From positions 2,416,013 through 2,480,012 of the forward strand of contig OZ038433.1 of the NCBI GenBank assembly GCA_964036275.1: a DNA stretch of 64,000 nt, given 5' to 3'. A program made the position numbers and the translations under genes. Positions 22,341 to 34,897 of this stretch are shown one piece after another. The notes under the pieces are model-generated. The model was not told the origin of the DNA, did not search any database, and saw nothing but the letters and a program-made list of their open reading frames with translations. Each line of letters opens with the position of its first letter. Position 1 is the stretch's first letter. The DNA comes from Litoditis marina (lineage: Eukaryota > Nematoda > Chromadorea > Rhabditida > Rhabditidae).

Positions 22341-24554
22341 TTATAAATTCTCCCTCTCTCTGATAAAACTGACCAAATTCTCATTGAGGATGGCCTCAAT
22401 TGAATCAACCAATCGATAAGGTTCGAGAAACAAAAACAGCATCATTCCTATTTTGATGACGTAGTAACCAAAAAAGTATTCGAAAAGACGATCGAAAAGA
22501 GAGAGAAGACCGAAACAGCCCCTGAAAGTAAGAAGTGAGTTAACCAATTGCACAGTCACGCGGTACATGCAGAACACAGCAGAACTCAGAAACGTGCAAT
22601 GACAAAGTGCACGATGTCTCATTAGCATGTCGGCTTTACGAAAGTATGGAACATCGCGCAGGTAGGGCCAATCACTCATGGAACCGCATGGCATGCAACC
22701 AAATGCAACCCGGGTATGTAGCTTTCCAATGCAATCAAAATCACTTCACATCCTCAAAAAGTCTGGTCGCATTTGAGGTGCGACCCGGTCGCATGTATAA
22801 CACGCCCGCAGGCTGCATTTTTAGTTCAGTGTAAAAACGTACCAGTAGATATGCAGGTGACTGTTGCTTGGTTTCTCCTCTGGATGAACATAGATCACGA
22901 GTAACGGATAGGCGATGAGTAGAAGATTTGTGAGGAAATGAGCGATGGGTGAGGTGAGGAGAATTACAACCAGGACTCCGATCAGCGTCTGAGCCAGCTG
23001 AAATTACGTGTTGTATTAGGGTCCCTCATATTTTTTGGTCAACGGTAGTTACATAGATCGAAGTATGATTATTGATTGTTTGCGATAGTATACACGATCG
23101 ATAACCATAGCTTCCCTGATGTATCTGTAACCAGATCTAAATGTTTTGTCGAACCATTGTTGACAGCATAGGTCAAGTTGGTAGGGGCGGGGTTCGGCGA
23201 CCGCCCAGCTGATCTGCGTATCCTTATTCTACACTCTCTCTCGTCTGCTGGCAAGTAATCAACGATCTCTCGTCACGCTCTCAGAACGATTGGCGTCAAT
23301 TTTCTTCGGTTGGCCAGCTACAAAAGCGAGAGAGTGGGTCTCTGGGTCTCTCTGACCTGCACACTCTCTCGCTCAGCCAATAAAGAAGTGGCTGGCTAAT
23401 TGGCTGGGCATAGCTCAATCAAAGTAGCACTTCGTTGTCTTTTTCAGGAAAATGGCGACTATGAAAGAATGAGAGTACACCTAACGATTCTGTTCTTAGA
23501 TCAAGAATAAATTGAGGATGGACTGTGGTGGCTGAGAAACGAGTTCTGGGACCATTCAACATTGACAATAGTAAGTTCAAAGATTTGACAGAGAGCAAGA
23601 TGTGCAAGAATAGAAATTCGTCTAATCGAATGTTATCAATCTGAGCTAACTCCGAGTAAAACTAGTAAGGCGTACACACTATATGCACTCGCGAACTACA
23701 TTACTACATATAATATTATTAAACTAAGTACTATGAAACAACTTAAACAATGATGTACTGCAGAACAAAATTTTCTTCACCTCTCTCTCTCTTTCTCTTT
23801 TAATCTTTTTCTCTTTTTTCGACGTAGTTTCGAATAGTTTTTCTTTCTTTCCATGGAAACAAGTTAGAAATGTTCTCACCAGCTGCACTTCCAGTCCAGT
23901 ATCCGCGCTCAACTTGCTTAAATTTCGGGCCACGAAGTATTTCTGAGAGCAAAAAAAATTCATGGGGGAAGTGGGAAATGGGACATAGATTATACAAAAC
24001 TTTTTTATTCTGGTTTTCACGAGAAGAGAACCTGATCTCATTCGGAACTGTTATCAATATGGTTGAATACAAGTTATCCAGCCATCAATTTGAACCAGTT
24101 CGGGACAAATTCGAGTTCTCTACAATAAAAAAGTGCTGTATCATTTGTATATATCTTTCTTTATTAAATCTTCTTTATTAGTTAAAACCATACTGCCTTT
24201 GCAATCCCGCCAATGTTTGCCATTCTATCTATTTATTTTATCACCCGCTTCATTTGAGTAATAAATTCATTCTTTCATTCATCTGTGTTAAACTAGCAAT
24301 CAATCACACCTATCAAATTTTTTCTTCTATAGATCAGTCTACACTTTAGAGTGTAGAATGACTGATAAACCGAAATGTAAGTTGACTTTCTTTCTTTAAC
24401 AAAAATCTCATTAGGACATAGTTTTTTCGTCTCTACTCATTGTCGAGTTTACCACTTCCGACAATAATTGGTCATGATTGTGAGGAAAAAAGGAAAATAC
24501 CTTGTCATAAATTCGTGAGTAGATTTGAGTTTTTGTAGCATCAGACCATTCCAT
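22341..24554 (-). CDS. REEP / TB2-DP1-HVA22 family protein (Yop1-like)
   Basis: Minus exons in phase: 24501-24554 (ATG at 24554), 23880-23942, 22843-22997 and 22341-22521 (TAA at 22341-22343), about 150 aa. The short N-terminus (MEWSDATKTQIYSRIYDK) leads to NLSKLSADTGLEVQLLAQTL. A first hairpin-like hydrophobic region follows, then LLLIAYPLLVIYVHPEEKPS and HLHIYWGCFGLLSLFDRLFE, then YYVIKIGMMLFLFLEPYR. This order (YP-x-x turn, acidic loop, YWxxFGLLSLF, second hairpin with a xYYVIKxxxLxFLxxP ending) is that of TB2/DP1/HVA22 proteins, which shape tubular ER. A GTCAGT donor at 22368-22373 offers an alternative exit to an unseen further exon; reading through to the stop gives a natural end. One extra 23.4-23.5 kb exon is possible. 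The symbol is withheld because several nematode paralogues exist. Confidence 0.65.
22547..22640 (+). repeat. ~95-bp dispersed repeat, copy c
   Basis: The third copy of the repeat at 8373-8465. It lies in the last intron of the REEP-like gene model (between 22521 and 22843) and contains CACAGCAGAACTCAGAAACG and TGCACGAT. Confidence 0.6.
23775..23825. repeat. CT-rich low-complexity tract
   Basis: CTCTCT, TTTCTC and similar units in an intron of the REEP-like gene. Confidence 0.7.
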
Positions 24555-24956
24555 TGCGAGGAAAATAAGAAAATGCAGTAGTTCCTTCTCGCACGGCTTC
24601 CATAATGAACGTGCCAGAGGCAACACAAAGTTCGAATGCACTCTAAAACGGTTCAATTTCAGTACTTAGAGCAATTAAAGCTAATCGTATATGAGAGCGG
24701 AGAGCTATTATTTACGATTACGACAACGCTACGAGATGATAATTTACGGTACAATATTCTAGTTTAAAGAAACCGTTCCGCTATAATTTGAGTTTCACGA
24801 AAAATTCAAAAAGCTCAAAAAAGGTTCGCAATGGATTCGCATAGACCATGCAAAAACTTTCATATTGAAAATTTGTAAAATTTGCATAACATCCAGCATT
24901 AAAAAAGAGGGCATGAACATTTTCACTGTGACGCAACTTGACTTGGTTCATTTACG
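24555..24956. other. 5' flank of the REEP-like gene, edge of unique sequence
   Basis: About 400 bp of AT-rich sequence separates the REEP-like start from the first array unit. It should hold the REEP-like promoter. The boundary with the array is abrupt at 24956/24957 with no visible duplication. Confidence 0.5.
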
Positions 24957-25319
24957 TCATGGCTCCCAGCCCACCGCCCGGGGTTGGCTATTGTTGATAG
25001 GTACAAAATTTAGAAGAAAAACTATTTTGCGACTAAAGTAATTAGTCTTCAAATAAGCTAATCGCAGTGAGAAACTGTACTAGACCCTGAAATCAGTCAG
25101 AACTAGTCTCAAATTATCAAATTATCGATTATCCACAGGCTGCAAAACTGTATTATAAAATCTTCTACCCACAGGGTACAAGTGGCAGGGTAGAAACTAT
25201 TCATCTCGAGTGTGTAAATTTCACCGTAGAAAGTGCACTACCCAGTAAATATCAATGTCAGGGTAGAAGATATACTTCTTTCTACTTTGCGTGAAAAATA
25301 AAGAATAAAACAAAAACTA

Positions 25320-25391
25320 TGATCTCGGGCGGGCTCGAACCGCCGGCCTTCTGGTGTTAGACAGATGTGATAACCACTACACCACGAGATC
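25320..25391 (-). pseudogene. tRNA-Val(AAC)-like, unit L1, 1-nt deletion
   Basis: 72 nt. One base is missing from the 3' strand of the anticodon stem (loop CTAACAC followed by CAGA instead of ACAGA). Outermost unit of the left block. Confidence 0.8.
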
Positions 25392-25797
25392 GACATTTAG
25401 CCACCGTTCTTTCTCGGTCACCCGTCCCCTGCAATCATGGCTCCCAGCCCACCGCCCGGGGTTGGCTATTGTTGATAGGTACAAAATTTAGAAGAAAAAC
25501 TATTTTGCGACTAAAGTAATTAGTCTTCAAATAAGCTAATCGCAGTGAGAAACTGTACTAGACCCTGAAATCAGTCAGAACTAGTCTCAAATTATCAAAT
25601 TATCGATTATCCACAGGCTGCAAAACTGTATTATAAAATCTTCTACCCACAGGGTACAAGTGGCAGGGTAGAAACTATTCATCTCGAGTGTGTAAATTTC
25701 ACCGTAGAAAGTGCACTACCCAGTAAATATCAATGTCAGGGTAGAAGATATACTTCTTTCTACTTTGCGTGAAAAATAAAGAATAAAACAAAAACTA

Positions 25798-25870
25798 TGA
25801 TCTCGGGCGGGCTCGAACCGCCGGCCTTCTGTGTGTTAGACAGATGTGATAACCACTACACCACGAGATC
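25798..25870 (-). tRNA. tRNA-Val(AAC), unit L2
   Basis: 73 nt. The acceptor stem GATCTCG/CGAGATC pairs at all 7 positions, discriminator A. Anticodon arm TCTGT-CTAACAC-ACAGA places AAC at 34-36. T-arm GGCGG-TTCGAGC-CCGCC. Reference copy for the minus-strand units below. Confidence 0.9.
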
Positions 25871-26276
25871 GACATTTAGCCACCGTTCTTTCTCGGTCAC
25901 CCGTCCCCTGCAATCATGGCTCCCAGCCCACCGCCCGGGGTTGGCTATTGTTGATAGGTACAAAATTTAGAAGAAAAACTATTTTGCGACTAAAGTAATT
26001 AGTCTTCAAATAAGCTAATCGCAGTGAGAAACTGTACTAGACCCTGAAATCAGTCAGAACTAGTCTCAAATTATCAAATTATCGATTATCCACAGGCTGC
26101 AAAACTGTATTATAAAATCTTCTACCCACAGGGTACAAGTGGCAGGGTAGAAACTATTCATCTCGAGTGTGTAAATTTCACCGTAGAAAGTGCACTACCC
26201 AGTAAATATCAATGTCAGGGTAGAAGATATACTTCTTTCTACTTTGCGTGAAAAATAAAGAATAAAACAAAAACTA

Positions 26277-26348
26277 TGATCTCGGGCGGGCTCGAACCGC
26301 CGGCCTTCTGGTGTTAGACAGATGTGATAACCACTACACCACGAGATC
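26277..26348 (-). pseudogene. tRNA-Val(AAC)-like, unit L3, 1-nt deletion
   Basis: The same 72-nt form as L1, with the anticodon-stem base missing. Confidence 0.8.
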
Positions 26349-26754
26349 GACATTTAGCCACCGTTCTTTCTCGGTCACCCGTCCCCTGCAATCATGGCTC
26401 CCAGCCCACCGCCCGGGGTTGGCTATTGTTGATAGGTACAAAATTTAGAAGAAAAACTATTTTGCGACTAAAGTAATTAGTCTTCAAATAAGCTAATCGC
26501 AGTGAGAAACTGTACTAGACCCTGAAATCAGTCAGAACTAGTCTCAAATTATCAAATTATCGATTATCCACAGGCTGCAAAACTGTATTATAAAATCTTC
26601 TACCCACAGGGTACAAGTGGCAGGGTAGAAACTATTCATCTCGAGTGTGTAAATTTCACCGTAGAAAGTGCACTACCCAGTAAATATCAATGTCAGGGTA
26701 GAAGATATACTTCTTTCTACTTTGCGTGAAAAATAAAGAATAAAACAAAAACTA

Positions 26755-26827
26755 TGATCTCGGGCGGGCTCGAACCGCCGGCCTTCTGTGTGTTAGACAG
26801 ATGTGATAACCACTACACCACGAGATC
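26755..26827 (-). tRNA. tRNA-Val(AAC), unit L4
   Basis: Identical to L2. Confidence 0.9.
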
Positions 26828-27233
26828 GACATTTAGCCACCGTTCTTTCTCGGTCACCCGTCCCCTGCAATCATGGCTCCCAGCCCACCGCCCGGGGTTG
26901 GCTATTGTTGATAGGTACAAAATTTAGAAGAAAAACTATTTTGCGACTAAAGTAATTAGTCTTCAAATAAGCTAATCGCAGTGAGAAACTGTACTAGACC
27001 CTGAAATCAGTCAGAACTAGTCTCAAATTATCAAATTATCGATTATCCACAGGCTGCAAAACTGTATTATAAAATCTTCTACCCACAGGGTACAAGTGGC
27101 AGGGTAGAAACTATTCATCTCGAGTGTGTAAATTTCACCGTAGAAAGTGCACTACCCAGTAAATATCAATGTCAGGGTAGAAGATATACTTCTTTCTACT
27201 TTGCGTGAAAAATAAAGAATAAAACAAAAACTA

Positions 27234-27306
27234 TGATCTCGGGCGGGCTCGAACCGCCGGCCTTCTGTGTGTTAGACAGATGTGATAACCACTACACCAC
27301 GAGATC
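27234..27306 (-). tRNA. tRNA-Val(AAC), unit L5
   Basis: Identical to L2. Confidence 0.9.
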
Positions 27307-27712
27307 GACATTTAGCCACCGTTCTTTCTCGGTCACCCGTCCCCTGCAATCATGGCTCCCAGCCCACCGCCCGGGGTTGGCTATTGTTGATAGGTACAAA
27401 ATTTAGAAGAAAAACTATTTTGCGACTAAAGTAATTAGTCTTCAAATAAGCTAATCGCAGTGAGAAACTGTACTAGACCCTGAAATCAGTCAGAACTAGT
27501 CTCAAATTATCAAATTATCGATTATCCACAGGCTGCAAAACTGTATTATAAAATCTTCTACCCACAGGGTACAAGTGGCAGGGTAGAAACTATTCATCTC
27601 GAGTGTGTAAATTTCACCGTAGAAAGTGCACTACCCAGTAAATATCAATGTCAGGGTAGAAGATATACTTCTTTCTACTTTGCGTGAAAAATAAAGAATA
27701 AAACAAAAACTA

Positions 27713-27785
27713 TGATCTCGGGCGGGCTCGAACCGCCGGCCTTCTGTGTGTTAGACAGATGTGATAACCACTACACCACGAGATC
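27713..27785 (-). tRNA. tRNA-Val(AAC), unit L6
   Basis: Identical to L2. Confidence 0.9.
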
Positions 27786-28191
27786 GACATTTAGCCACCG
27801 TTCTTTCTCGGTCACCCGTCCCCTGCAATCATGGCTCCCAGCCCACCGCCCGGGGTTGGCTATTGTTGATAGGTACAAAATTTAGAAGAAAAACTATTTT
27901 GCGACTAAAGTAATTAGTCTTCAAATAAGCTAATCGCAGTGAGAAACTGTACTAGACCCTGAAATCAGTCAGAACTAGTCTCAAATTATCAAATTATCGA
28001 TTATCCACAGGCTGCAAAACTGTATTATAAAATCTTCTACCCACAGGGTACAAGTGGCAGGGTAGAAACTATTCATCTCGAGTGTGTAAATTTCACCGTA
28101 GAAAGTGCACTACCCAGTAAATATCAATGTCAGGGTAGAAGATATACTTCTTTCTACTTTGCGTGAAAAATAAAGAATAAAACAAAAACTA

Positions 28192-28264
28192 TGATCTCGG
28201 GCGGGCTCGAACCGCCGGCCTTCTGTGTGTTAGACAGATGTGATAACCACTACACCACGAGATC
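28192..28264 (-). tRNA. tRNA-Val(AAC), unit L7
   Basis: Identical to L2. Confidence 0.9.
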
Positions 28265-28670
28265 GACATTTAGCCACCGTTCTTTCTCGGTCACCCGTCC
28301 CCTGCAATCATGGCTCCCAGCCCACCGCCCGGGGTTGGCTATTGTTGATAGGTACAAAATTTAGAAGAAAAACTATTTTGCGACTAAAGTAATTAGTCTT
28401 CAAATAAGCTAATCGCAGTGAGAAACTGTACTAGACCCTGAAATCAGTCAGAACTAGTCTCAAATTATCAAATTATCGATTATCCACAGGCTGCAAAACT
28501 GTATTATAAAATCTTCTACCCACAGGGTACAAGTGGCAGGGTAGAAACTATTCATCTCGAGTGTGTAAATTTCACCGTAGAAAGTGCACTACCCAGTAAA
28601 TATCAATGTCAGGGTAGAAGATATACTTCTTTCTACTTTGCGTGAAAAATAAAGAATAAAACAAAAACTA

Positions 28671-28743
28671 TGATCTCGGGCGGGCTCGAACCGCCGGCCT
28701 TCTGTGTGTTAGACAGATGTGATAACCACTACACCACGAGATC
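28671..28743 (-). tRNA. tRNA-Val(AAC), unit L8
   Basis: Identical to L2. Confidence 0.9.
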
Positions 28744-29149
28744 GACATTTAGCCACCGTTCTTTCTCGGTCACCCGTCCCCTGCAATCATGGCTCCCAGC
28801 CCACCGCCCGGGGTTGGCTATTGTTGATAGGTACAAAATTTAGAAGAAAAACTATTTTGCGACTAAAGTAATTAGTCTTCAAATAAGCTAATCGCAGTGA
28901 GAAACTGTACTAGACCCTGAAATCAGTCAGAACTAGTCTCAAATTATCAAATTATCGATTATCCACAGGCTGCAAAACTGTATTATAAAATCTTCTACCC
29001 ACAGGGTACAAGTGGCAGGGTAGAAACTATTCATCTCGAGTGTGTAAATTTCACCGTAGAAAGTGCACTACCCAGTAAATATCAATGTCAGGGTAGAAGA
29101 TATACTTCTTTCTACTTTGCGTGAAAAATAAAGAATAAAACAAAAACTA

Positions 29150-29222
29150 TGATCTCGGGCGGGCTCGAACCGCCGGCCTTCTGTGTGTTAGACAGATGTG
29201 ATAACCACTACACCACGAGATC
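29150..29222 (-). tRNA. tRNA-Val(AAC), unit L9
   Basis: Identical to L2. Confidence 0.9.
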
Positions 29223-29628
29223 GACATTTAGCCACCGTTCTTTCTCGGTCACCCGTCCCCTGCAATCATGGCTCCCAGCCCACCGCCCGGGGTTGGCTAT
29301 TGTTGATAGGTACAAAATTTAGAAGAAAAACTATTTTGCGACTAAAGTAATTAGTCTTCAAATAAGCTAATCGCAGTGAGAAACTGTACTAGACCCTGAA
29401 ATCAGTCAGAACTAGTCTCAAATTATCAAATTATCGATTATCCACAGGCTGCAAAACTGTATTATAAAATCTTCTACCCACAGGGTACAAGTGGCAGGGT
29501 AGAAACTATTCATCTCGAGTGTGTAAATTTCACCGTAGAAAGTGCACTACCCAGTAAATATCAATGTCAGGGTAGAAGATATACTTCTTTCTACTTTGCG
29601 TGAAAAATAAAGAATAAAACAAAAACTA

Positions 29629-29701
29629 TGATCTCGGGCGGGCTCGAACCGCCGGCCTTCTGTGTGTTAGACAGATGTGATAACCACTACACCACGAGAT
29701 C
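29629..29701 (-). tRNA. tRNA-Val(AAC), unit L10
   Basis: Identical to L2. Confidence 0.9.
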
Positions 29702-30107
29702 GACATTTAGCCACCGTTCTTTCTCGGTCACCCGTCCCCTGCAATCATGGCTCCCAGCCCACCGCCCGGGGTTGGCTATTGTTGATAGGTACAAAATTTA
29801 GAAGAAAAACTATTTTGCGACTAAAGTAATTAGTCTTCAAATAAGCTAATTGCAGTGAGAAACTGTACTAGACCCTGAAATCAGTCAGAACTAGTCTCAA
29901 ATTATCAAATTATCGATTATCCACAGGCTGCAAAACTGTATTATAAAATCTTCTACCCACAGGGTACAAGTGGCAGGGTAGAAACTATTCATCTCGAGTG
30001 TGTAAATTTCACCGTAGAAAGTGCACTACCCAGTAAATATCAATGTCAGGGTAGAAGATATACTTCTTTCTACTTTGCGTGAAAAATAAAGAATAAAACA
30101 AAAACTA

Positions 30108-30180
30108 TGATCTCGGGCGGGCTCGAACCGCCGGCCTTCTGTGTGTTAGACAGATGTGATAACCACTACACCACGAGATC
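30108..30180 (-). tRNA. tRNA-Val(AAC), unit L11
   Basis: Identical to L2. The spacer carries a C-to-T change (CTAATTGCAG) shared only with L12 in this block. Confidence 0.9.
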
Positions 30181-30586
30181 GACATTTAGCCACCGTTCTT
30201 TCTCGGTCACCCGTCCCCTGCAATCATGGCTCCCAGCCCACCGCCCGGGGTTGGCTATTGTTGATAGGTACAAAATTTAGAAGAAAAACTATTTTGCGAC
30301 TAAAGTAATTAGTCTTCAAATAAGCTAATTGCAGTGAGAAACTGTACTAGACCCTGAAATCAGTCAGAACTAGTCTCAAATTATCAAATTATCGATTATC
30401 CACAGGCTGCAAAACTGTATTATAAAATCTTCTACCCACAGGGTACAAGTGGCAGGGTAGAAACTATTCATCTCGAGTGTGTAAATTTCACCGTAGAAAG
30501 TGCACTACCCAGTAAATATCAATGTCAGGGTAGAAGATATACTTCTTTCTACTTTGCGTGAAAAATAAAGAATAAAACAAAAACTA

Positions 30587-30659
30587 TGATCTCGGGCGGG
30601 CTCGAACCGCCGGCCTTCTGTGTGTTAGACAGATGTGATAACCACTACACCACGAGATC
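30587..30659 (-). tRNA. tRNA-Val(AAC), unit L12
   Basis: Identical to L2. Same spacer variant as L11. Confidence 0.9.
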
Positions 30660-31065
30660 GACATTTAGCCACCGTTCTTTCTCGGTCACCCGTCCCCTGC
30701 AATCATGGCTCCCAGCCCACCGCCCGGGGTTGGCTATTGTTGATAGGTACAAAATTTAGAAGAAAAACTATTTTGCGACTAAAGTAATTAGTCTTCAAAT
30801 AAGCTAATCGCAGTGAGAAACTGTACTAGACCCTGAAATCAGTCAGAACTAGTCTCAAATTATCAAATTATCGATTATCCACAGGCTGCAAAACTGTATT
30901 ATAAAATCTTCTACCCACAGGGTACAAGTGGCAGGGTAGAAACTATTCATCTCGAGTGTGTAAATTTCACCGTAGAAAGTGCACTACCCAGTAAATATCA
31001 ATGTCAGGGTAGAAGATATACTTCTTTCTACTTTGCGTGAAAAATAAAGAATAAAACAAAAACTA

Positions 31066-31138
31066 TGATCTCGGGCGGGCTCGAACCGCCGGCCTTCTGT
31101 GTGTTAGACAGATGTGATAACCACTACACCACGAGATC
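31066..31138 (-). tRNA. tRNA-Val(AAC), unit L13
   Basis: Identical to L2. Confidence 0.9.
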
Positions 31139-31544
31139 GACATTTAGCCACCGTTCTTTCTCGGTCACCCGTCCCCTGCAATCATGGCTCCCAGCCCACC
31201 GCCCGGGGTTGGCTATTGTTGATAGGTACAAAATTTAGAAGAAAAACTATTTTGCGACTAAAGTAATTAGTCTTCAAATAAGCTAATCGCAGTGAGAAAC
31301 TGTACTAGACCCTGAAATCAGTCAGAACTAGTCTCAAATTATCAAATTATCGATTATCCACAGGCTGCAAAACTGTATTATAAAATCTTCTACCCACAGG
31401 GTACAAGTGGCAGGGTAGAAACTATTCATCTCGAGTGTGTAAATTTCACCGTAGAAAGTGCACTACCCAGTAAATATCAATGTCAGGGTAGAAGATATAC
31501 TTCTTTCTACTTTGCGTGAAAAATAAAGAATAAAACAAAAACTA

Positions 31545-31617
31545 TGATCTCGGGCGGGCTCGAACCGCCGGCCTTCTGTGTGTTAGACAGATGTGATAAC
31601 CACTACACCACGAGATC
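31545..31617 (-). tRNA. tRNA-Val(AAC), unit L14
   Basis: Identical to L2. Confidence 0.9.
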
Positions 31618-32023
31618 GACATTTAGCCACCGTTCTTTCTCGGTCACCCGTCCCCTGCAATCATGGCTCCCAGCCCACCGCCCGGGGTTGGCTATTGTTG
31701 ATAGGTACAAAATTTAGAAGAAAAACTATTTTGCGACTAAAGTAATTAGTCTTCAAATAAGCTAATCGCAGTGAGAAACTGTACTAGACCCTGAAATCAG
31801 TCAGAACTAGTCTCAAATTATCAAATTATCGATTATCCACAGGCTGCAAAACTGTATTATAAAATCTTCTACCCACAGGGTACAAGTGGCAGGGTAGAAA
31901 CTATTCATCTCGAGTGTGTAAATTTCACCGTAGAAAGTGCACTACCCAGTAAATATCAATGTCAGGGTAGAAGATATACTTCTTTCTACTTTGCGTGAAA
32001 AATAAAGAATAAAACAAAAACTA

Positions 32024-32096
32024 TGATCTCGGGCGGGCTCGAACCGCCGGCCTTCTGTGTGTTAGACAGATGTGATAACCACTACACCACGAGATC
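32024..32096 (-). tRNA. tRNA-Val(AAC), unit L15
   Basis: Identical to L2. Confidence 0.9.
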
Positions 32097-32502
32097 GACA
32101 TTTAGCCACCGTTCTTTCTCGGTCACCCGTCCCCTGCAATCATGGCTCCCAGCCCACCGCCCGGGGTTGGCTATTGTTGATAGGTACAAAATTTAGAAGA
32201 AAAACTATTTTGCGACTAAAGTAATTAGTCTTCAAATAAGCTAATCGCAGTGAGAAACTGTACTAGACCCTGAAATCAGTCAGAACTAGTCTCAAATTAT
32301 CAAATTATCGATTATCCACAGGCTGCAAAACTGTATTATAAAATCTTCTACCCACAGGGTACAAGTGGCAGGGTAGAAACTATTCATCTCGAGTGTGTAA
32401 ATTTCACCGTAGAAAGTGCACTACCCAGTAAATATCAATGTCAGGGTAGAAGATATACTTCTTTCTACTTTGCGTGAAAAATAAAGAATAAAACAAAAAC
32501 TA

Positions 32503-32575
32503 TGATCTCGGGCGGGCTCGAACCGCCGGCCTTCTGTGTGTTAGACAGATGTGATAACCACTACACCACGAGATC
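32503..32575 (-). tRNA. tRNA-Val(AAC), unit L16
   Basis: Identical to L2. Confidence 0.9.
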
Positions 32576-32981
32576 GACATTTAGCCACCGTTCTTTCTCG
32601 GTCACCCGTCCCCTGCAATCATGGCTCCCAGCCCACCGCCCGGGGTTGGCTATTGTTGATAGGTACAAAATTTAGAAGAAAAACTATTTTGCGACTAAAG
32701 TAATTAGTCTTCAAATAAGCTAATCGCAGTGAGAAACTGTACTAGACCCTGAAATCAGTCAGAACTAGTCTCAAATTATCAAATTATCGATTATCCACAG
32801 GCTGCAAAACTGTATTATAAAATCTTCTACCCACAGGGTACAAGTGGCAGGGTAGAAACTATTCATCTCGAGTGTGTAAATTTCACCGTAGAAAGTGCAC
32901 TACCCAGTAAATATCAATGTCAGGGTAGAAGATATACTTCTTTCTACTTTGCGTGAAAAATAAAGAATAAAACAAAAACTA

Positions 32982-33054
32982 TGATCTCGGGCGGGCTCGA
33001 ACCGCCGGCCTTCTGTGTGTTAGACAGATGTGATAACCACTACACCACGAGATC
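32982..33054 (-). tRNA. tRNA-Val(AAC), unit L17
   Basis: Identical to L2. Confidence 0.9.
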
Positions 33055-33460
33055 GACATTTAGCCACCGTTCTTTCTCGGTCACCCGTCCCCTGCAATCA
33101 TGGCTCCCAGCCCACCGCCCGGGGTTGGCTATTGTTGATAGGTACAAAATTTAGAAGAAAAACTATTTTGCGACTAAAGTAATTAGTCTTCAAATAAGCT
33201 AATCGCAGTGAGAAACTGTACTAGACCCTGAAATCAGTCAGAACTAGTCTCAAATTATCAAATTATCGATTATCCACAGGCTGCAAAACTGTATTATAAA
33301 ATCTTCTACCCACAGGGTACAAGTGGCAGGGTAGAAACTATTCATCTCGAGTGTGTAAATTTCACCGTAGAAAGTGCACTACCCAGTAAATATCAATGTC
33401 AGGGTAGAAGATATACTTCTTTCTACTTTGCGTGAAAAATAAAGAATAAAACAAAAACTA

Positions 33461-33533
33461 TGATCTCGGGCGGGCTCGAACCGCCGGCCTTCTGTGTGTT
33501 AGACAGATGTGATAACCACTACACCACGAGATC
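33461..33533 (-). tRNA. tRNA-Val(AAC), unit L18
   Basis: Identical to L2. Confidence 0.9.
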
Positions 33534-33939
33534 GACATTTAGCCACCGTTCTTTCTCGGTCACCCGTCCCCTGCAATCATGGCTCCCAGCCCACCGCCCG
33601 GGGTTGGCTATTGTTGATAGGTACAAAATTTAGAAGAAAAACTATTTTGCGACTAAAGTAATTAGTCTTCAAATAAGCTAATCGCAGTGAGAAACTGTAC
33701 TAGACCCTGAAATCAGTCAGAACTAGTCTCAAATTATCAAATTATCGATTATCCACAGGCTGCAAAACTGTATTATAAAATCTTCTACCCACAGGGTACA
33801 AGTGGCAGGGTAGAAACTATTCATCTCGAGTGTGTAAATTTCACCGTAGAAAGTGCACTACCCAGTAAATATCAATGTCAGGGTAGAAGATATACTTCTT
33901 TCTACTTTGCGTGAAAAATAAAGAATAAAACAAAAACTA

Positions 33940-34012
33940 TGATCTCGGGCGGGCTCGAACCGCCGGCCTTCTGTGTGTTAGACAGATGTGATAACCACTA
34001 CACCACGAGATC
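33940..34012 (-). tRNA. tRNA-Val(AAC), unit L19
   Basis: Identical to L2. Confidence 0.9.
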
Positions 34013-34418
34013 GACATTTAGCCACCGTTCTTTCTCGGTCACCCGTCCCCTGCAATCATGGCTCCCAGCCCACCGCCCGGGGTTGGCTATTGTTGATAGG
34101 TACAAAATTTAGAAGAAAAACTATTTTGCGACTAAAGTAATTAGTCTTCAAATAAGCTAATCGCAGTGAGAAACTGTACTAGACCCTGAAATCAGTCAGA
34201 ACTAGTCTCAAATTATCAAATTATCGATTATCCACAGGCTGCAAAACTGTATTATAAAATCTTCTACCCACAGGGTACAAGTGGCAGGGTAGAAACTATT
34301 CATCTCGAGTGTGTAAATTTCACCGTAGAAAGTGCACTACCCAGTAAATATCAATGTCAGGGTAGAAGATATACTTCTTTCTACTTTGCGTGAAAAATAA
34401 AGAATAAAACAAAAACTA

Positions 34419-34491
34419 TGATCTCGGGCGGGCTCGAACCGCCGGCCTTCTGTGTGTTAGACAGATGTGATAACCACTACACCACGAGATC
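34419..34491 (-). tRNA. tRNA-Val(AAC), unit L20
   Basis: Identical to L2. Confidence 0.9.
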
Positions 34492-34897
34492 GACATTTAG
34501 CCACCGTTCTTTCTCGGTCACCCGTCCCCTGCAATCATGGCTCCCAGCCCACCGCCCGGGGTTGGCTATTGTTGATAGGTACAAAATTTAGAAGAAAAAC
34601 TATTTTGCGACTAAAGTAATTAGTCTTCAAATAAGCTAATCGCAGTGAGAAACTGTACTAGACCCTGAAATCAGTCAGAACTAGTCTCAAATTATCAAAT
34701 TATCGATTATCCACAGGCTGCAAAACTGTATTATAAAATCTTCTACCCACAGGGTACAAGTGGCAGGGTAGAAACTATTCATCTCGAGTGTGTAAATTTC
34801 ACCGTAGAAAGTGCACTACCCAGTAAATATCAATGTCAGGGTAGAAGATATACTTCTTTCTACTTTGCGTGAAAAATAAAGAATAAAACAAAAACTA

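Noticed and set aside
23419..23607. Extra exon near 23.45-23.51 kb in the REEP-like gene
   Set aside because: Acceptor and donor are present, but the flanking exons already join in phase and encode continuous family sequence without it.
19806..24554. A single gene fusing the REEP-like and MSP-like parts
   Set aside because: The REEP-like last exon would exit in phase 0 while the first MSP-gene exon needs another phase, a natural stop follows the REEP-like domain, and ~2.4 kb of repeats lies between. Two genes fit better, though transcripts could still overturn this.
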